DNA of 64,000 nt from Isoetes taiwanensis (GCA_021234155.1 JAJEKV010000050.1:9928495-9992494), one strand, 5' to 3'; shown: positions 12,370 through 25,803, counted from the stretch's first letter. Translations and numbers: made by a program. Notes: generated from the letters alone by a model not told the origin.

Positions 12370-15300
12370 GAAAAGACGCTATGAGAAGAGCTGCCGCATA
12401 ACCGCCAGGCAGCAGTCGCCGTCTCTCCTCGTATCGTTTCATCCGAAGTGTTTTGATCGATGCTATTAGTATATTTTCTACGTCAACAAGGTATTTTTGG
12501 AACGTCAATGGCTGGATCTTTTTATTTTTGGTGTAACACTTGACACATTTGATTTTTTGAGGGCAAGTTGCGCGTGTGGCAATGGGCCTTAGTGTCGGCA
12601 TGCTAGATTTCTAGAGCATGATCATGTTGCTGAGCATCTTCTGGAATAGTGAAGAGATCCCATAATGCCAAACCAAAGGAGGATTGTAAAGAGCTCCCAT
12701 AATGCTGAACCAAAGGGAGGATTGGCATGAACTTGAAACGATGTTATGCTCATTTGCCTGAATAATCATTTTTGTTGATGAAAAGATTTGAGCCATTACT
12801 ATATTTTAATTTCTTAATAAATATGTGGATAAGAAAAAAAAATTCTTTCTTAGAGATATTACTATACTGGTGTTACAACTATAGACAATTCCTTCCATTC
12901 TTCTATATCTTTTTAATGAATGTGTGTAATGTGCTGTTTTTATAGACAATTTATTTTCTATCTAGATCTATGCATCCATTCTTCCATTTTTCCTCATGAT
13001 TTTCTTCCTTTCCATCTTTTAACTTTTTTAACTATTCTATCTTCTATTTCGGCGCAAAAGTAGTTCATTGAGTATTAGAATTGCAACAAAGGCATAAGAG
13101 CTTTCTTAACATATATAAAGCAAGATGACTTTTTGCTTCGATTCTGGCCGATTTTTCAGTGGTGCTGGGATCTATTAATCGACGACTTACTAAAGCTGCC
13201 ATTAACGGTCCTGTTCAAAGAAGGAAGGATGCGTTCTTTGCGTCCGCAGTTAACCGGCAGATTGTAATCCCGTTCCGCCGAACGGAGGACCGGTCTGGCG
13301 CCCGGTCTCTCAGCCGTACAAAGTTCACGGCCAAAGCCGAAAGGTAAAAACATTAGAGCGTACCGCAATGCTGCCATGTCCGTGAGCAACTCTATTTAGA
13401 AGAGGCTCAAAAGCCTCATTGCTGATGAGAAAACCCGCTGCCGCATCTTTAGTTTATTAAAAGATCGAAAGTTCAGGAAATATAATGATTCGGTCACTAC
13501 GAGCCTGCATTTTTCTGTGTATGGTTGCAGTAGCCTTCAAATTCTTCGGCAAAGGAAGAGAAGCAAGCACCGGACCTAAAATTTTCCATCTTCTTATGCA
13601 TTGGCTCCAGCTTCTAGGATTTGTTTCGTAAAGTTAAATTAGCGCAATGAAGGAATAGTGCTCACCTTAAAACCAAATAAGTATGACGCATGTTTTGATT
13701 TCAGAGCCGTACTTTAAACGTGCAAGTTCGCTCTGTATCAGCCGCTTCTGATGTACCAGTCGCGCAGTGTTGAGGAGAAGGCCGCTGTATCTTTCCTCGT
13801 CGCCCCTCTTCTCTTCATCGCCTTCTTCGGCACCGAGATGGAATGGTGCAACAACCGTTCACGTGACATAAAAGACGACTTCAGTAACAACCATGTCCGC
13901 AGAACAAAGTGTGGCCTCTTTTGTCGCAGCAGTTGGTATTCTTAACAAAGATCTATACAAATTCAATGCTCGCTTTAACAATGTGGCAGGCCCTTTACTT
14001 ATATGTCAATAGAAAAATTGCACCGCTGCTTCCATTTTCTACCGCATCGAGCACATGATTGGCGCTTCATATCGAGCTAATTCAGCCTTTTGTTCGCCGC
14101 TCAAGACAATATTTAAAATCCAGGTATAACCTACTAAATGAGTGGTATAACTCTACTAAATGAGTGCACATCCGCCTTTCCGTGCCATTATGATCTTTTA
14201 ACTCTAGCCGCAAGATTACATCTAAAACAATTGCTATGGAGTTCCAACGAAAATTGCGCTATTAATGTCATTATATTGTGGTGAATGTCATCATCACTCT
14301 CCCAAACATGAATACATGAGTATCAATGCATCTTCACCGAAACCAACATCTAGGGTCTCATGGTCTCGATTATATGCAAGATTTGAGTGCATGCAAATGT
14401 GTTTGAGATGCGCTGGTTACCGACATGCCCAAGTTTGAGAAGGTATGTTTTAGCACACCAGAATACTGAGAAGCTTTGCAAAAGCAAAAAATGTGTCGGT
14501 TTGTGGAAGTTAAGGGTATTTGCAGCAGCTCTACAACAATGCGGAAATTGCAGACAAAGATCTTTGTATCAACAAGTAATTTCCAACTGGACACAAAGAT
14601 CTATGGTATGAGAATTTTATAGATTATGATAGGGTTTTTGAGAAAGCACTTCAGTAAAAAGAGGGCACCGAATCGTGAATAGGGATACAATATTTTACCA
14701 TGATTTTCCTTTTTATTTCGCTAAGTCTCCCTTTATAGAAGCCCGGGATGAGTGGCATCTATGGCTTGAGACTATATGCCTTTGTTTGTTTCACGAAGGC
14801 CATAAATAATTTGCATGTCAAATAGAGGAATGTCGCGTAGTACAATGGTGAGATGAGTGCATCTACCACATTTGGTCAGAATAAAGATTTGATCTAATCA
14901 TTGTCCTTTGAAGTTTGATGTAAATGTTCTAGACTTTAAGTCTGGTTCTCGCTAAAACTCCAAGTATTCAAGTAATGCAAGTTTATAAGGTGGTTGGCAA
15001 ATCAAGACGCCTAACTTGAAGCAAAGAATTTAGCAAGAGTGTTGACATCAAAGATTGTATAGTACATTTTCATTTTGTAATGATAAGCTTTTAAATTCAT
15101 GTATATTTAGATTCAAACTTGAAAGATGAATTGCACCCTTGCATTTTCTAAATTATGGTTCTTTTTGTTGTGCTTTATCTCGCTACATTTTCATGATTGA
15201 TCTAGGCTATATTACTGTGCGCCTAAAGGAATTGCAATGGACGAGCTACATTTGAAGGTAAATTAATTTATCTCGGTAGATGTAAATTTATCTCGTGATT

Positions 15301-17050
15301 AGGTAAGTAAGCTCGGCCCAAATAGTTTGTAGCAAAATGCTTTTCATGCAAAGCACTGACTTGGCCTTTGTGGCAAGTGTGTAGGGCATCTTGATGGAAA
15401 GCCTTAAATTTTCCAAGACATCTACATATTTGTGGTAAATGGCACCTAGCTAGACTATATCGCTTTTGTTGTTCAAGAAGCACATCGATCTATTGGGCGA
15501 CAATAATTATACAAAATGAAGTAGTTGCTTCGTATGTTATGAGTCGAGTTGCTATTCAAATATCCGTAAATCATGTAATATAATTTATTAAGCATTACCA
15601 CATCTCATGTGTCCCTAATGCATAAGCCTCAGAGGCTAGTAGGGTATATACTGAATTGGTCATTGGTCACCGTGATATTTCATTACCTAGGTCTAAGTAT
15701 ACGTCCATCAAATATTATAGTCTTACTATTGTTCGGTTCCCCACTCATACCCCCGCTCTAACATTAAACTCAAAAATTCTTGTTGAATGTTATGGAAGAT
15801 TAATATGCAATGAAACGGGGAGCTGCTAATCGTAGGCAGAAAGTGCTTGGCGAGCCGTGATCTAGATGCGATCATATGACTGCCCACGCATTTCAAGCCA
15901 GTGTTTCTTCATGTATACTTAAGAGCCTCAAGATGCCGGTGTTGCACTAGAGGAGGTAGCGTTCTCATGAGCGTGAGTTTAGGGTTACTTTTATGTAAAT
16001 TAACATCTTATAACTTAATTTTCGTAACCACATCAATGCGCATGCAATCCCCACTGTCAGAGGGTGACCTTGCGTATGAATGCAAAGAAAAAGGTCTTTA
16101 AGGACACACAAGACGTGAAAATCAATTCCATGTGACTTAAAATTTAAATGAAGAAACTTTAATCGCCTGCTTAGTGGGTGAAGAAGAGAACGCGCCTGGG
16201 CCGCGATAAGCTCTTGTGCTAAATATAAAATATAACTCTCCTATGAAAAATTCCTTTGAATATTCTTTAAGATGCTTATTTCTATACCGCCACGTACCGT
16301 TCGAGGAAAAATAGAGCATTAAAAATATGTGGAAAACCAAAAATAGACGGATTTGGGCGCACTGCCTTTGCCATGGCGTCTTGTTTGCTATGGCGCCTTG
16401 CACTGCCATCGTCAGAGCAGAGAAATGGCATAACTCAGCACATGCTCTGATCTGCCCTAGCTGAAGAGCTATTTGAGTTCGGTGAAAACTCCGGCAGAGG
16501 TATTTGTGGATCTGCAAAATATTTTGAACCCTAAAATCTTTGGTTTGCAGCCGATGATAAGAGGCGCTGATGTTTTCAATTGAGCGGAGAAAAGAGCCTC
16601 CTTTCTTTGAAACAGAATCTCTTCTGAAACAGAGCCGGCTTTATTTTTGCAGTCAATCTTCTTCAAGGGAGGCTCAGAAGATAATGATATAGATGTTGCA
16701 ATGCCACAATTTGAGCTGTAGATTGGGTTCAAGGATCGTCAAGAAAAATGTTAACGACAAAATTTCTGTGGATCATTACTGAAGAAGTCACTCCTCAGCT
16801 TACGGAGTTAGATAGAGTCCCTTCCACAATGCGAAAGACACATTCTTTCTTCTTTGGATGATCAATTCGCAGAAAATGGACAGGGTCTTATCTCTTCTCT
16901 GCATGCAACTCTGAAGAAGATCCGTTCCCCATTATGTTCTACATTCACCAAGTAGGTCCTTTGCCCCTTGATCATTTTGTATATGTACAAGCGACTATTT
17001 ATTGAGGAGACTGGTGATAGTGTATTCGAAACCGCCCAGGGTTGCTAGAG
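12370..17050. other. Long intergenic stretch, nothing recognised
   Basis: AT-rich DNA (especially 12780-13050) alternates with mixed composition. A near-perfect 21-22 bp tandem duplication (CTACTAAATGAGT words, 14130-14165) and an isolated open frame on the minus strand at 16732-16137 (two overlapping frames) are the only visible features. Neither frame resembles a known family. Confidence 0.45.
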
Positions 17051-17059
17051 ATCTTCCGG

Positions 17060-17950
17060 TGGAAATAATTGCTATATTACTGTATGAGCATACAGCCAAT
17101 TCCAATAAGTGGAGCCACTGCACTGCAACCGGTTCACATAATGCAACAAACGCCACAGCCTGCACAAAAGTCAGCTTTTAGTATATGCAGCCTACTCAAG
17201 GTACAATTAATTTGTCAGGTATCAATTAGATCCAATGCAGCAATGTATATGCGGAGCCAAATCTGATTATCCATTAGATCTTTAACTTCAGCTTTTATGC
17301 ATACCTACAAAATGTAGCAATTTCTATAAGTTATTAATTATCAAAGCATTTAGAACATTACTTTATTCCTGGATTTTACCTGTTTCAGAATCATATTCAA
17401 ATTCTTTATTATCTATGAGTTGTGTAGTTCTTCAGCCACTGCATGCATTTGTAACTTACACTCTACGTCAGTTGCACGGTTAGTTGTAACTGGTCCCCAC
17501 TTAATGCTGGTAGTCTGATTAGATGTTATTGATGTTTCTGGTCTTTCTCTGCACTTGTTGTTGATAAAGCCGCAAATTACCAGATCGATCCTTATGCAGA
17601 TGTAGGCGATTAGTTAGAAATGGAGGTGGCCTCAGTACAGCAAGGTAGCAATATTGACAATCCTTTTTGTTCTATCGCAAGACCGCTATATGATATACAA
17701 GTACAGATCTATAGAATGGGTAATGTAGTTATGGTGTTAACTTCAAGTGTGGGCATTTGTTAATGCAGATCTCGGAGAGCCACGGCAGATTCCAGACATA
17801 CTGCCTTGCAGGCAATAAGGGAGAAGATGCCAGACTGAACATTCTAAAGAGCTTTTGCAGAACCTGAGCCCTGTGATGGGAGTGAAGGGATCGAAAATAT
17901 TATGGGATGCAGCTACACTATGCACAAGAGCTGGTTTTGTATGCAATCAT
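17060..17950 (+). pseudogene. Broken coding-like traces, unidentified
   Basis: Several short plus-strand stretches look like protein rather than random translation but belong to no family I recognise. A Pro/Gln-rich run (ALQPVHIMQQTPQPAQ, about 17110-17170) is followed in another frame by QPTQGTINLSG and then QLDPMQQC. At 17570-17760 there is a frame with one early stop carrying GSNIDNPFCSIARPLYDI. Spacing and TTTGCAG-like words allow the idea of exon remnants of a host gene separated by short introns. Each trace is under 60 codons and the frames are broken, so this is only a suggestion; it may equally be chance. Confidence 0.2.
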
Positions 17951-17959
17951 TGTTCTAGC

Positions 17960-19310
17960 TGGACTGACTTATAAAGATCATGTTTTGTTGTATTAAAGCT
18001 ATTGCAGAATATCGTATGGTTCTAGATAATCTCACTTGAAGCTTAGGAATACAGTGCACGCTAAATTTGTGCAAGTGCACAAACCGCGAGTGAAGGAGCT
18101 TTTACATTTTTCAGTTAATGCAGCTTGGTGGTATCAAGTTTGTTAAGATTTGAACTCGCAACAATATTAGAGCCCGAAATGTGTTTCCTATGCAATGCTG
18201 GCTGGCATGCTTGCCGGCATGAATGCAAGTTAATATCAAATTTGCAGTGTTACTAATTGCAATCGTGCCATACCCCAATAACTTTTATTGGACTACTAGT
18301 TGCTGTTTTAGTATTTGCCAATAAACTTTTTATTAGAGTAGTTGCGCTTTGGTCTTGAATTCTAGTTCCCCGAAAAGCTTGAGAAGTATAAGATTATTTA
18401 GCAACATAAGAATTTCATCATCTTGCAAAATTCCATCATTGGTGTCATAGATTTAATAAGGCACAACTCAAATTAGATGGGAATCTAAGACTTGCATCTT
18501 TACTAAACATGTTGGTCTTTGCACGTTGTAAACCCGGGTTTTGTTTTGTCTCACGAGTTGACCATACAATCAATGGGTGAAGATCAACAATAAACTATGA
18601 ACCTAAGCACCACCCTATTAATATAAAGTAAATCCTCCCTTGCCTCTTTTAGGGTGATCATATAGCTTGAAATGAAACATTTGACACTCTAAAGGGCCAA
18701 ACCGATGATTGAGATGATTGAGATCCCTCATAATAATATGTATACACATGGCAAAATACAAGCAACCATAATTTCAAATTTTAAGTTAATATAGTTAATT
18801 GTGTCCATTATCCAAGTTTCATCTTCCTTCGCAAAAATTCCTTATATCCTTACCTCGAATAATGCAAAATGTAGATCAATGTGTATGGTAGATATACATT
18901 AGCTATGATTTAAAGCGGTCTTAAGTGCATCATCAAATGTTGGACAATGCCAAGTTTAGTCTAATGAGGGGCTTAAGAGAAGGGTGCCGCGGGCGCCTTG
19001 GCCGCCGCTGAGCAATTTCTTGTATTTCTAAACAAGATGCACTCGACTACTATATTACCGAACTGCTGATCCCACAAATTTGAAGAAACAATGTAGAAAG
19101 AGAGAAAGCACAAGTTAATCCCAAAGCGAATAAATATTCATGAAGGAGAGTATGCTCTATATACAATGAGGGCTAAAAAGGCAAAGCCCCTTTAGCTCCT
19201 TGAGCCAAATATAAACCAAAGAGCCAAGATTGTAACATCGTAAATATGATGAATGACTGTGAGCAAGTTGAGCCCGAAAGCACCTCTCTCGCTTTTGCTT
19301 ATGGTCATTT
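17960..19310. other. Intergenic stretch, nothing recognised
   Basis: AT-rich DNA without recognisable coding signals. The minus-strand reading of 19260-19040 has a TATA-like word and T-rich tail reminiscent of an LTR end, but no paired copy of that part was found in the window. Confidence 0.4.
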
Positions 19311-19317
19311 GAAATAT

Positions 19318-19565
19318 GAACACACATTTGCCTATAGTTTTGATGAAATATCGAGTTTCTATACGGCTCGCCTAAGATTTTAGAATATGAAATACAGGGC
19401 TTGAACTCTACCAAAATAATCGAAGTCCTAATAACACTACTTTGACCAATATAAATCACGAGCTAAATGTGTGATTATTTTCATCTTAAATCTATGTTTT
19501 TTTTTATAGCAACCTATCTTCAATTGTTTTAGGATATGGTCTATGGTTTCAGAATTGTCATTTTT
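19318..19565. repeat. Dispersed repeat Z, copy 1
   Basis: Shares an ordered series of words with 25549-25790 in the same orientation: GAACAC-GCCTA near the start, TCTATACGG, AAGATTTTAGAATATGAAATAC (split by no gap), TCTAC-AAAATAA, CTAATAA, ATCTATGTTTTT, AACCATTT/ACCTATC, and TGGTTTCAGAATTGT at the end. Identity is roughly three-quarters with many small indels. The copies are 6.2 kb apart. Flanking sequence does not match, so this is a dispersed family member or an eroded LTR part. Confidence 0.75.
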
Positions 19566-20452
19566 GGGTTGCCCCTAGGGGCAAACCCTCGCTTATGTGG
19601 GTATGGGTTATTATCCGTATATGCCGCAGATATGCCTAGCATATACCGGTGATCGCGAAAACCGGGTCAGCTCAGTTAGGGTCGCCGCTGTCGGGTGGAT
19701 GCCGCGGGTAAACCGGCCAACCGGCTGTGTTGTTCCACACGCTTGGGATTCGATTAATCAAGTGGGTTGTGAAGATTAATCAGGTTTGGGGCTGGATTTG
19801 AAAGAGAGAGATTGAAAAATGATGAAAAGGGAGCGCAGATGGAGTGTAAAGGGCCGTGAAGAGGGCGTAATTGTAATATGGAATTTTAAGAGCTTTGCGT
19901 AACGAGTCAGCTCTCGCATTCTTACTGCTTTTTGTCCATTCCTCCATGGATCTTGTTTCAAAGGGATTTGCTCAAGAAGGTATGGTATCTCACACTGTAT
20001 TCCATTGTGTGCCTTCTTTCCTCAGGTCAGTTTTTCCTTTTATATGTGCTTTGTCTTTAAGTATGTATGGAGTTTTGAAAGTAGTAGAGAGCCATGGAAT
20101 CAAGCTCCGACCTCAGAGTGGCATATTTGTCCATATGTGACAAGTCACTTGTCATGCATTCCTGGCCCCACACCGGTTACCTAACACAATCGCTTTTGCT
20201 GTGTCATGTGGTAATCTTGGCAATTCTATTATCCCAGTCATCTTGTTTAGCATGCACTTGTCCAGTAAAGTGGGATTCATAAAGTTTCGTCTAATAATAC
20301 TTTTATGGTTCATCTCCATCGGGCTAGTAGGGATATACAAATATCATCAAGCATGATCCTAGTATATTTTGCGCTTGTCTCCTCGTGCACATTCTGACTT
20401 CTTAAGAGAGAATCTAAAGATGGATGGGTACTGTGTATGTTGTCAAATGGGA

Positions 20453-20662
20453 TTCCATTGGCTTGACCACAAACCATCTAATACCCTAATTATTTATTGC
20501 GGAGAACATAGGGTGCAAATGAGTTTAGTCATATTGGTGGTAGGAAAATGTAGGGGCCGAGGCCTTTATTTGTCGATTTGGGACATTTCTCAACGCTATC
20601 AATTCGTAATTAGTTTTGTTCGAGGGAACAAACAAGCAGATGTCGATATGTTATTAGCTTGG
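20453..20662 (+). mobile_element. Possible Ty3/gypsy RNase H trace
   Basis: Within a 139-codon open frame (20369-20788) the order WLDHKP, then W-D-I-S-x-R-Y-Q-F-V-I-S-F-x-RG-x-x-x-AD-x-x-LL matches the gypsy RNase H tail (TDHK-x-L ... RW-x-x-L-x-x-Y-x-F-x-I-x-x-x-x-GK-x-N-x-x-ADALSR). The Asn of GKxN and the final SR are missing. No reverse transcriptase YxDD box is visible upstream, and no integrase zinc finger downstream. The frame is uninterrupted, which is unusual beside the other remnants, but the similarity is limited to two blocks, so the call is tentative. Confidence 0.35.
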
Positions 20663-20799
20663 GCGGTGTTGTTTTACCGTGGCCGGTCTTTTCCTCGTCT
20701 GGCCGTTAGCCTATATATTGGTCAAGGAGCATACCTCATGAAGTTCTTGAGCATGTGTCGATATACCTTACAAATCAATACCAAGTAATGTCATAGCTT

Positions 20800-23700
20800 T
20801 CCAAGCTTTTTGTTATGATTGAGGTATTATATAGTTACATGTGAAATATGATATCACATTTCTATTACATGTGATTTCTCGCTTTCTGTGGCCTATAGCC
20901 TGGCGTTGCAACACTGGTTTAATTGTTACAGTCACAACAATATCGGCAATCTTTCGATCATCAAGCGCCGGCTGGCGCTTTTGATGCTTTCCTCGCGATA
21001 AAGATTGTTCACACACACGCACTCAATTTGGTGGAATTAACGAGTGTCTCGAATCAATTGGATATTAATGGCCTTTTGTCTGTTAATAATGTACCGGTTT
21101 CGAGACTACTAAATAGGAATGCATATGGTATGTGACACCGCATTCTTTTTATGCTATCTATGTATTATTTCCATTTGACACCGTTAAGTGCTCTTCAGTG
21201 TATTGTCACAGGTGGCGCTATAGCCAGACAACAATACTTATGACTCCCCATCATGCTTTTATATTTGGCAGCAATCTTCTCCTAGTTGCTCTATTTTTCG
21301 TGGTTTTTGGATCAGTGGAATTAATCTATTTTTCCACTGCTCTCTTTTAAGGTGGAAAGTGGTGGTTGTTCCTCTAGCAATTGCCTCACATCCTTTTAGT
21401 CATACCGTATGCATGGCATTATGGAACCCAAAAGATAAGGAGTTTGAAAAATCGAATAAAGTGCCAATTGGGTGGATTTTGGGTTTAGGGTCCTAGCCTC
21501 GGGACTTGTCGCTACCGTGAATAGGATTGCCACTCAACTAGCACATGGTGTGCCACCAATCTTCTCTCACTTTTATAACCCATCTCGCGCACCATTCCGT
21601 TGTCGCTTTTGCGGTGTGTAAAATATTTGCTAGTCAACACTGCATCAAGCAGGAATTGGGACAAATTGATTATTGATGAATGCTGTGTTGTTCGATATAG
21701 ATATATGGACTGCATAAAAGATGATACCTTGAGCAAAATACAAGTTCGAAAATCGCGTAATTTCTTCGGGCCGTGAGTCATTTATAGATGGGGCTTTCTG
21801 ACACATTCTCAAGTTCCATCTCGATTATAGCTTAACCGTGACCTTAAGACACCCTCACCACGCTAGCATCAAGAGAATACCAAGCATAACAATAGGTCTT
21901 AATTGTCTCGGGTGATCAAGGGGTCTCACGTAAAATGCTTAGGTCTCTGGAGATTTTGAGGCCGCCGTATCGAGGATCAATTAAAGTTCGGTGGAGGAAG
22001 TTGGTGTAGTCCATATTCTTGGCAACACCATCGTGAGCAAGAGAAGGTTCTAACATTAAGGGAAGAAGATTGCCATAAATAACACATATATGCATTTTGA
22101 GGAAAAATTTGCGTGGGAAGCAATGTAATCTACCTATACCCATGAGAAACAAGTGAATGTGGGCATGGTCCACTATGTGATCCCCGCTTTAAAATTAGTT
22201 GGAGATGGTCAATTATTTTTTTTAAGGCCAACAACAAATGGCCAAGAGGCCATAGCATGTCAGGAGGGCTTACAGTGATCCACACTGCCCAGCTTGTTTA
22301 TTCAATAGTTTGAAAATTCAAACGCGGGCCAAGGTGCCTTTATAATTTGATTTTTCTTTTGGCAACCCTAGACTCCTGACTACTATACTAAAAACTCGAA
22401 CCCCTTTTGTTGGTACTTGGTCTACTAGTATGATGTTCCATTAAAGCATTAGAAGATATGCAAGACTTAGTGGGATTGACATAACTAGTTGTTAGCATCA
22501 AGCTAGGAAATTGAGATATTAACGCTGGCTAAGCAGGTATGGAAGACGACTTCATGACGTGTTGCTTTAAATGTCGACGGTCAGGCTAATAACTACTTTT
22601 GGATCTCACCCCAAGTTTTCTTTTATGTCGCGAAAACTTCATATTGATAGCACACCGTGTTGGGCGTCACATGTGTGAAGAGGCTTCTCACCCTAAAATT
22701 TGAACTAGTTGAGATCGCCATCTAGAACAAGCTCGATTTGGTCCCTTTGCTTTTTTCTTTTTTGAGGTCGTTGGGGCACCCGGAAAGAAGAGTGTTCAAG
22801 AGTCTCTTTTATTTTTGATCAGAAACGATGCCAATCGTTGTTGTAGCAAAGTTAAACCGGTAAATCATACATAGTAGTAATGAGAGAAAAGAACATTAAT
22901 AATTTAAATGTACCCATCGTTAAAAAACGTTTTCTTGAGCTTTTCCCCTTCCCCATTTTTCCTAGTTGGCCTGTTAAATGTTCTATACCTTTCCCTTCCT
23001 TTTTTCTAATCAATTTGACAAGTTAAAATATTCTATCTATTTATTTATAATATTCTATTCTATCTATTTATTTATCTTTTGTCTTTCTCCGCTTTTCCAT
23101 TCTTTGTATCCCCTTCCCTTTTTTTCTAACCCAAGAAGTCCAACAAGTCAAAGTCACCAAGGTGACGGCGCCGACTATCCGGATGTATTTAAGCCCGGGC
23201 TTTATGGCTATGGTATAGGTGATTGTGCAAAATACCGCCATGGAGGGCAACCTCCGCGCGCAGCACCTTGTTATATCCATATCAAGACCCTCGAACCCCT
23301 TATTGTGCTACATATTGATGCCATGTGTCTAGAGGTGCCAATCTAGATATCTAGATTAGTATCTAGATTAGCAGTTAGATTCAACCTAAATCTAGAGTTA
23401 AGATTAGTGATCTACTGCTATGTAGAGAGACCCTCTTTCACTATGTACTCAAGTCTGTCTCATCAATTAGAGGCCTTTGTTTTTGAGTAGTTAGTCATTT
23501 GCTTTATATAAAAATTCTTTTAGTCTTATTTATTTTATTATCTTGAGTATTCTAGTCAACCTTAGAGCATCTATAAGTCATAAACTACTGCTCCAAGGTG
23601 GACGCACCTCTCATTAACAAGTGTTAGTGGTATAAACCACTTGAGTTACTCAAAGGATTTTCTTTATTGCTTATTTTGTACATATACTAGGCGGTATCTA

Positions 23701-24225
23701 CCATTTCATCTTCATTCTTTAGTTGTAGATAAGGGTATACAAGGATATGACAAGGCATTTTCTGCATCGATTTATATGTAGAAAATGTCATATCCGTACC
23801 TACCCTTAATGCCCTGGTTCTCAGGTTTACAAGCTAAGATTAAATCCTACCATTAGAGTGTCACATCGTACTAGTAACATCTTCACCTAACATTTTTTCC
23901 TATTTCTCATAACAATATCCCAGAGTGTTAAGAGACTATATTCTATAAAATCCTAGAGTATTACAAGCAACCGCCGCTAAAATATAGATTTTAATTTTAA
24001 CCGCCCTAGTACGTTTTTTAAGTCGCATTCTTGAAGCTGTTTAAGGGACGAAAAACTAATAAAAATCTTCAAATTGTGTTCTTGAAGCTGGATTGAAGTT
24101 GCTTTCAAGTTGAAGCTTAAAGCTGGAGCATCCTGCATTCTTGAAGCTGAGTTCTTCAAGAATCTCCCATGGAGGTCTAACTCCGCCCAAAGCCTGAGTC
24201 AAAAGAAATCCAAAGGCTCACAAAT
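20800..24225. other. Intergenic stretch with T-rich low-complexity patch
   Basis: No gene was recognised. Between about 22930 and 23125 the plus strand is strongly pyrimidine-biased, with a 20-bp duplication (ATTCTATCTATTTATTTATA at 23030-23049 and its near copy at 23057-23076). At 23340-23400 short CTAGATTAG words repeat. The rest shows no array or long inverted repeat. Confidence 0.5.
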
Positions 24226-24229
24226 ATAC

Positions 24230-24233
24230 AAGA

Positions 24234-24283
<50 letters not shown>
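24230..24283. repeat. (GA)n microsatellite
   Basis: About 27 dinucleotide units of AG/GA, interrupted once near its left end (GGGAG). GA tracts are common in plant 5' leaders and promoters. This one ends 17 bp before an ATGGCC start context. Confidence 0.98.
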
Positions 24284-24286
<3 letters not shown>

Positions 24287-24299
24287 GCTGAATCAAGTT

Positions 24300-24554
24300 A
24301 TGGCCGAGCCAGTTTCACCATTCTCTAGCTATCTGGCCACCATCCCTCCGCTTCCTCTCATGCAAACCTCTCTCTCCTCCATTCCGGCTCCTTTCCTCTC
24401 TCTCATGCAAATCCTCAAACTGCATGCTTATGCCTGGTCTCTGGCCCCTGACGCTACCCTAACACCTACATTTCAAGGGTCTCCTCCTTTTTTAGATAAC
24501 GTCCGGAAGCCACGTTATCTATACCTTACCCACTCTACTATATCTAGGAAGTAG
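24300..24554 (+). CDS. Small open frame after (GA)n tract, unidentified
   Basis: An 84-codon frame starts at ATG in a plant-like context (GTTATGGCC) just after the GA microsatellite, as a leader-plus-start would look. The product is hydrophobic and proline/serine-rich, beginning MAEPVSPFSSYL, with two short repeats of the form P-LMQ (LPLMQTSL and LSLMQILK). It matches no family I know. A T-rich stretch ending in TAG near 24500 could be a splice acceptor, so the frame might be a first exon. No downstream exon could be identified and no polyadenylation context is obvious. It may be non-coding; the evidence is position and start context only. Confidence 0.22.
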   Translation: MAEPVSPFSSYLATIPPLPLMQTSLSSIPAPFLSLMQILKLHAYAWSLAPDATLTPTFQGSPPFLDNVRKPRYLYLTHSTISRK

Positions 24555-24559
24555 AATCA

Positions 24560-25545
24560 CATTCTTTCTTCCAAATTCCCATAAATAAAGATTACAAAAT
24601 CTCATTTTACAATAAAGAGTGCCAATTAGTTGTTATAACAACTATGTGAAATATGCCCTTTAGAGCATAGAAGACTTCAAACAAGTGGTTCTCTCATCAA
24701 GTATGACGTGTTTCCATGTGAAGCTTCGGTAATACATTGCCAAAGTAGGAGAATTGACAAAAGGATATAGTATCCTTGTGCATATTTCAAACAAAGACAA
24801 AAGTATAGACACTATACGATTGCTATTCCTATTAAACATACTCCAAGCTCCGGCAACATGCGAAAAGTACATGTTCCTTTTAATAATCAACATACAAGTA
24901 GTAGATCAAGTAGATACTGATTATAGATCGAGCACCTATATTACACATCACAGGGGCGACAACCATCCTTATGCAATGTCAAACTTCCACTACAATCATC
25001 CACTCTTGCAATGTATCACATCTAGATGCTTTTTTTTTACCTACTCGAAAAGTCATGTCGCAACATTGGTGCTTAAAAGCAGGCCGATACTGCTCATCGA
25101 CAGCTGACTACCGTGATTTCTTCTTCTTCACTTAGCCATAGCCAACCTTGAGCGGGAGTTCAAGATTGAACCCGACTAATCTACATTGATAATTTTAGTT
25201 CTTATTGTAGTTCTAATTGTTTTATCAATATAGATGTTGTGAACCATGCACATTCTTTTCAAAAAGGATGAAGCCGAGATAAGAAGGATTCAAAGAATAA
25301 AGAAAAGAAAAATGGATGCTACAATTGGCAACAAAGGTGCAATTGCAAATGATGCTGTGATAAGAAAGGTTCCTTCAAAGAGTTGTGAAGTGCGAAGTTG
25401 ACAAAAAGAATTAGACAAGTTTCAGAACGAGGTTGCGGTGAGGATGATACAACCTAAGAAAGAATGGAACCTAGGGGTGCTGATTTACCAGATTTGCCTG
25501 GCTATATAGTCAGCTTACGCATTGAGGCGCCTATGATTTTGAAAC
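24560..25545. other. Intergenic stretch, nothing recognised
   Basis: Contains a 117-codon frame (24754-25107, plus) of no recognisable family and AT-rich DNA. Confidence 0.4.
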
Positions 25546-25548
25546 CAC

Positions 25549-25790
25549 GAACACGCTTTTCGCCTAAGGTTTCAAGTATCGAACCTCTATACGGGGTTTT
25601 GCTTAAGATTTTAGAATATGAAATACTTGCCCGAACCTCTACTAAAAATAACTCAATGTTCTAATAAGGCTACTTTTAACCATATCTAGTGACAGTGATT
25701 ATTTTTTATCTTGAATCTATGTTTTTTATAACAACCCATTTACAGTTTTAGGGACAATATAGTCCATGGTTTCAGAATTGTTATTTTTTT
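25549..25790. repeat. Dispersed repeat Z, copy 2
   Basis: Direct copy of 19318-19565 (see that entry for the shared words). It is followed directly by a copy of repeat X, which copy 1 lacks, so the two families are separate units that happen to adjoin here. Confidence 0.75.
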
Positions 25791-25803
25791 AGATCCATAA
25801 CAA

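Noticed and set aside
14820-14900. tRNA-derived SINE head (GTAGTACAATGGTGAGATG)
   Set aside because: Box B and a poly(A) or T-rich end are not found, and the word is too short to trust.
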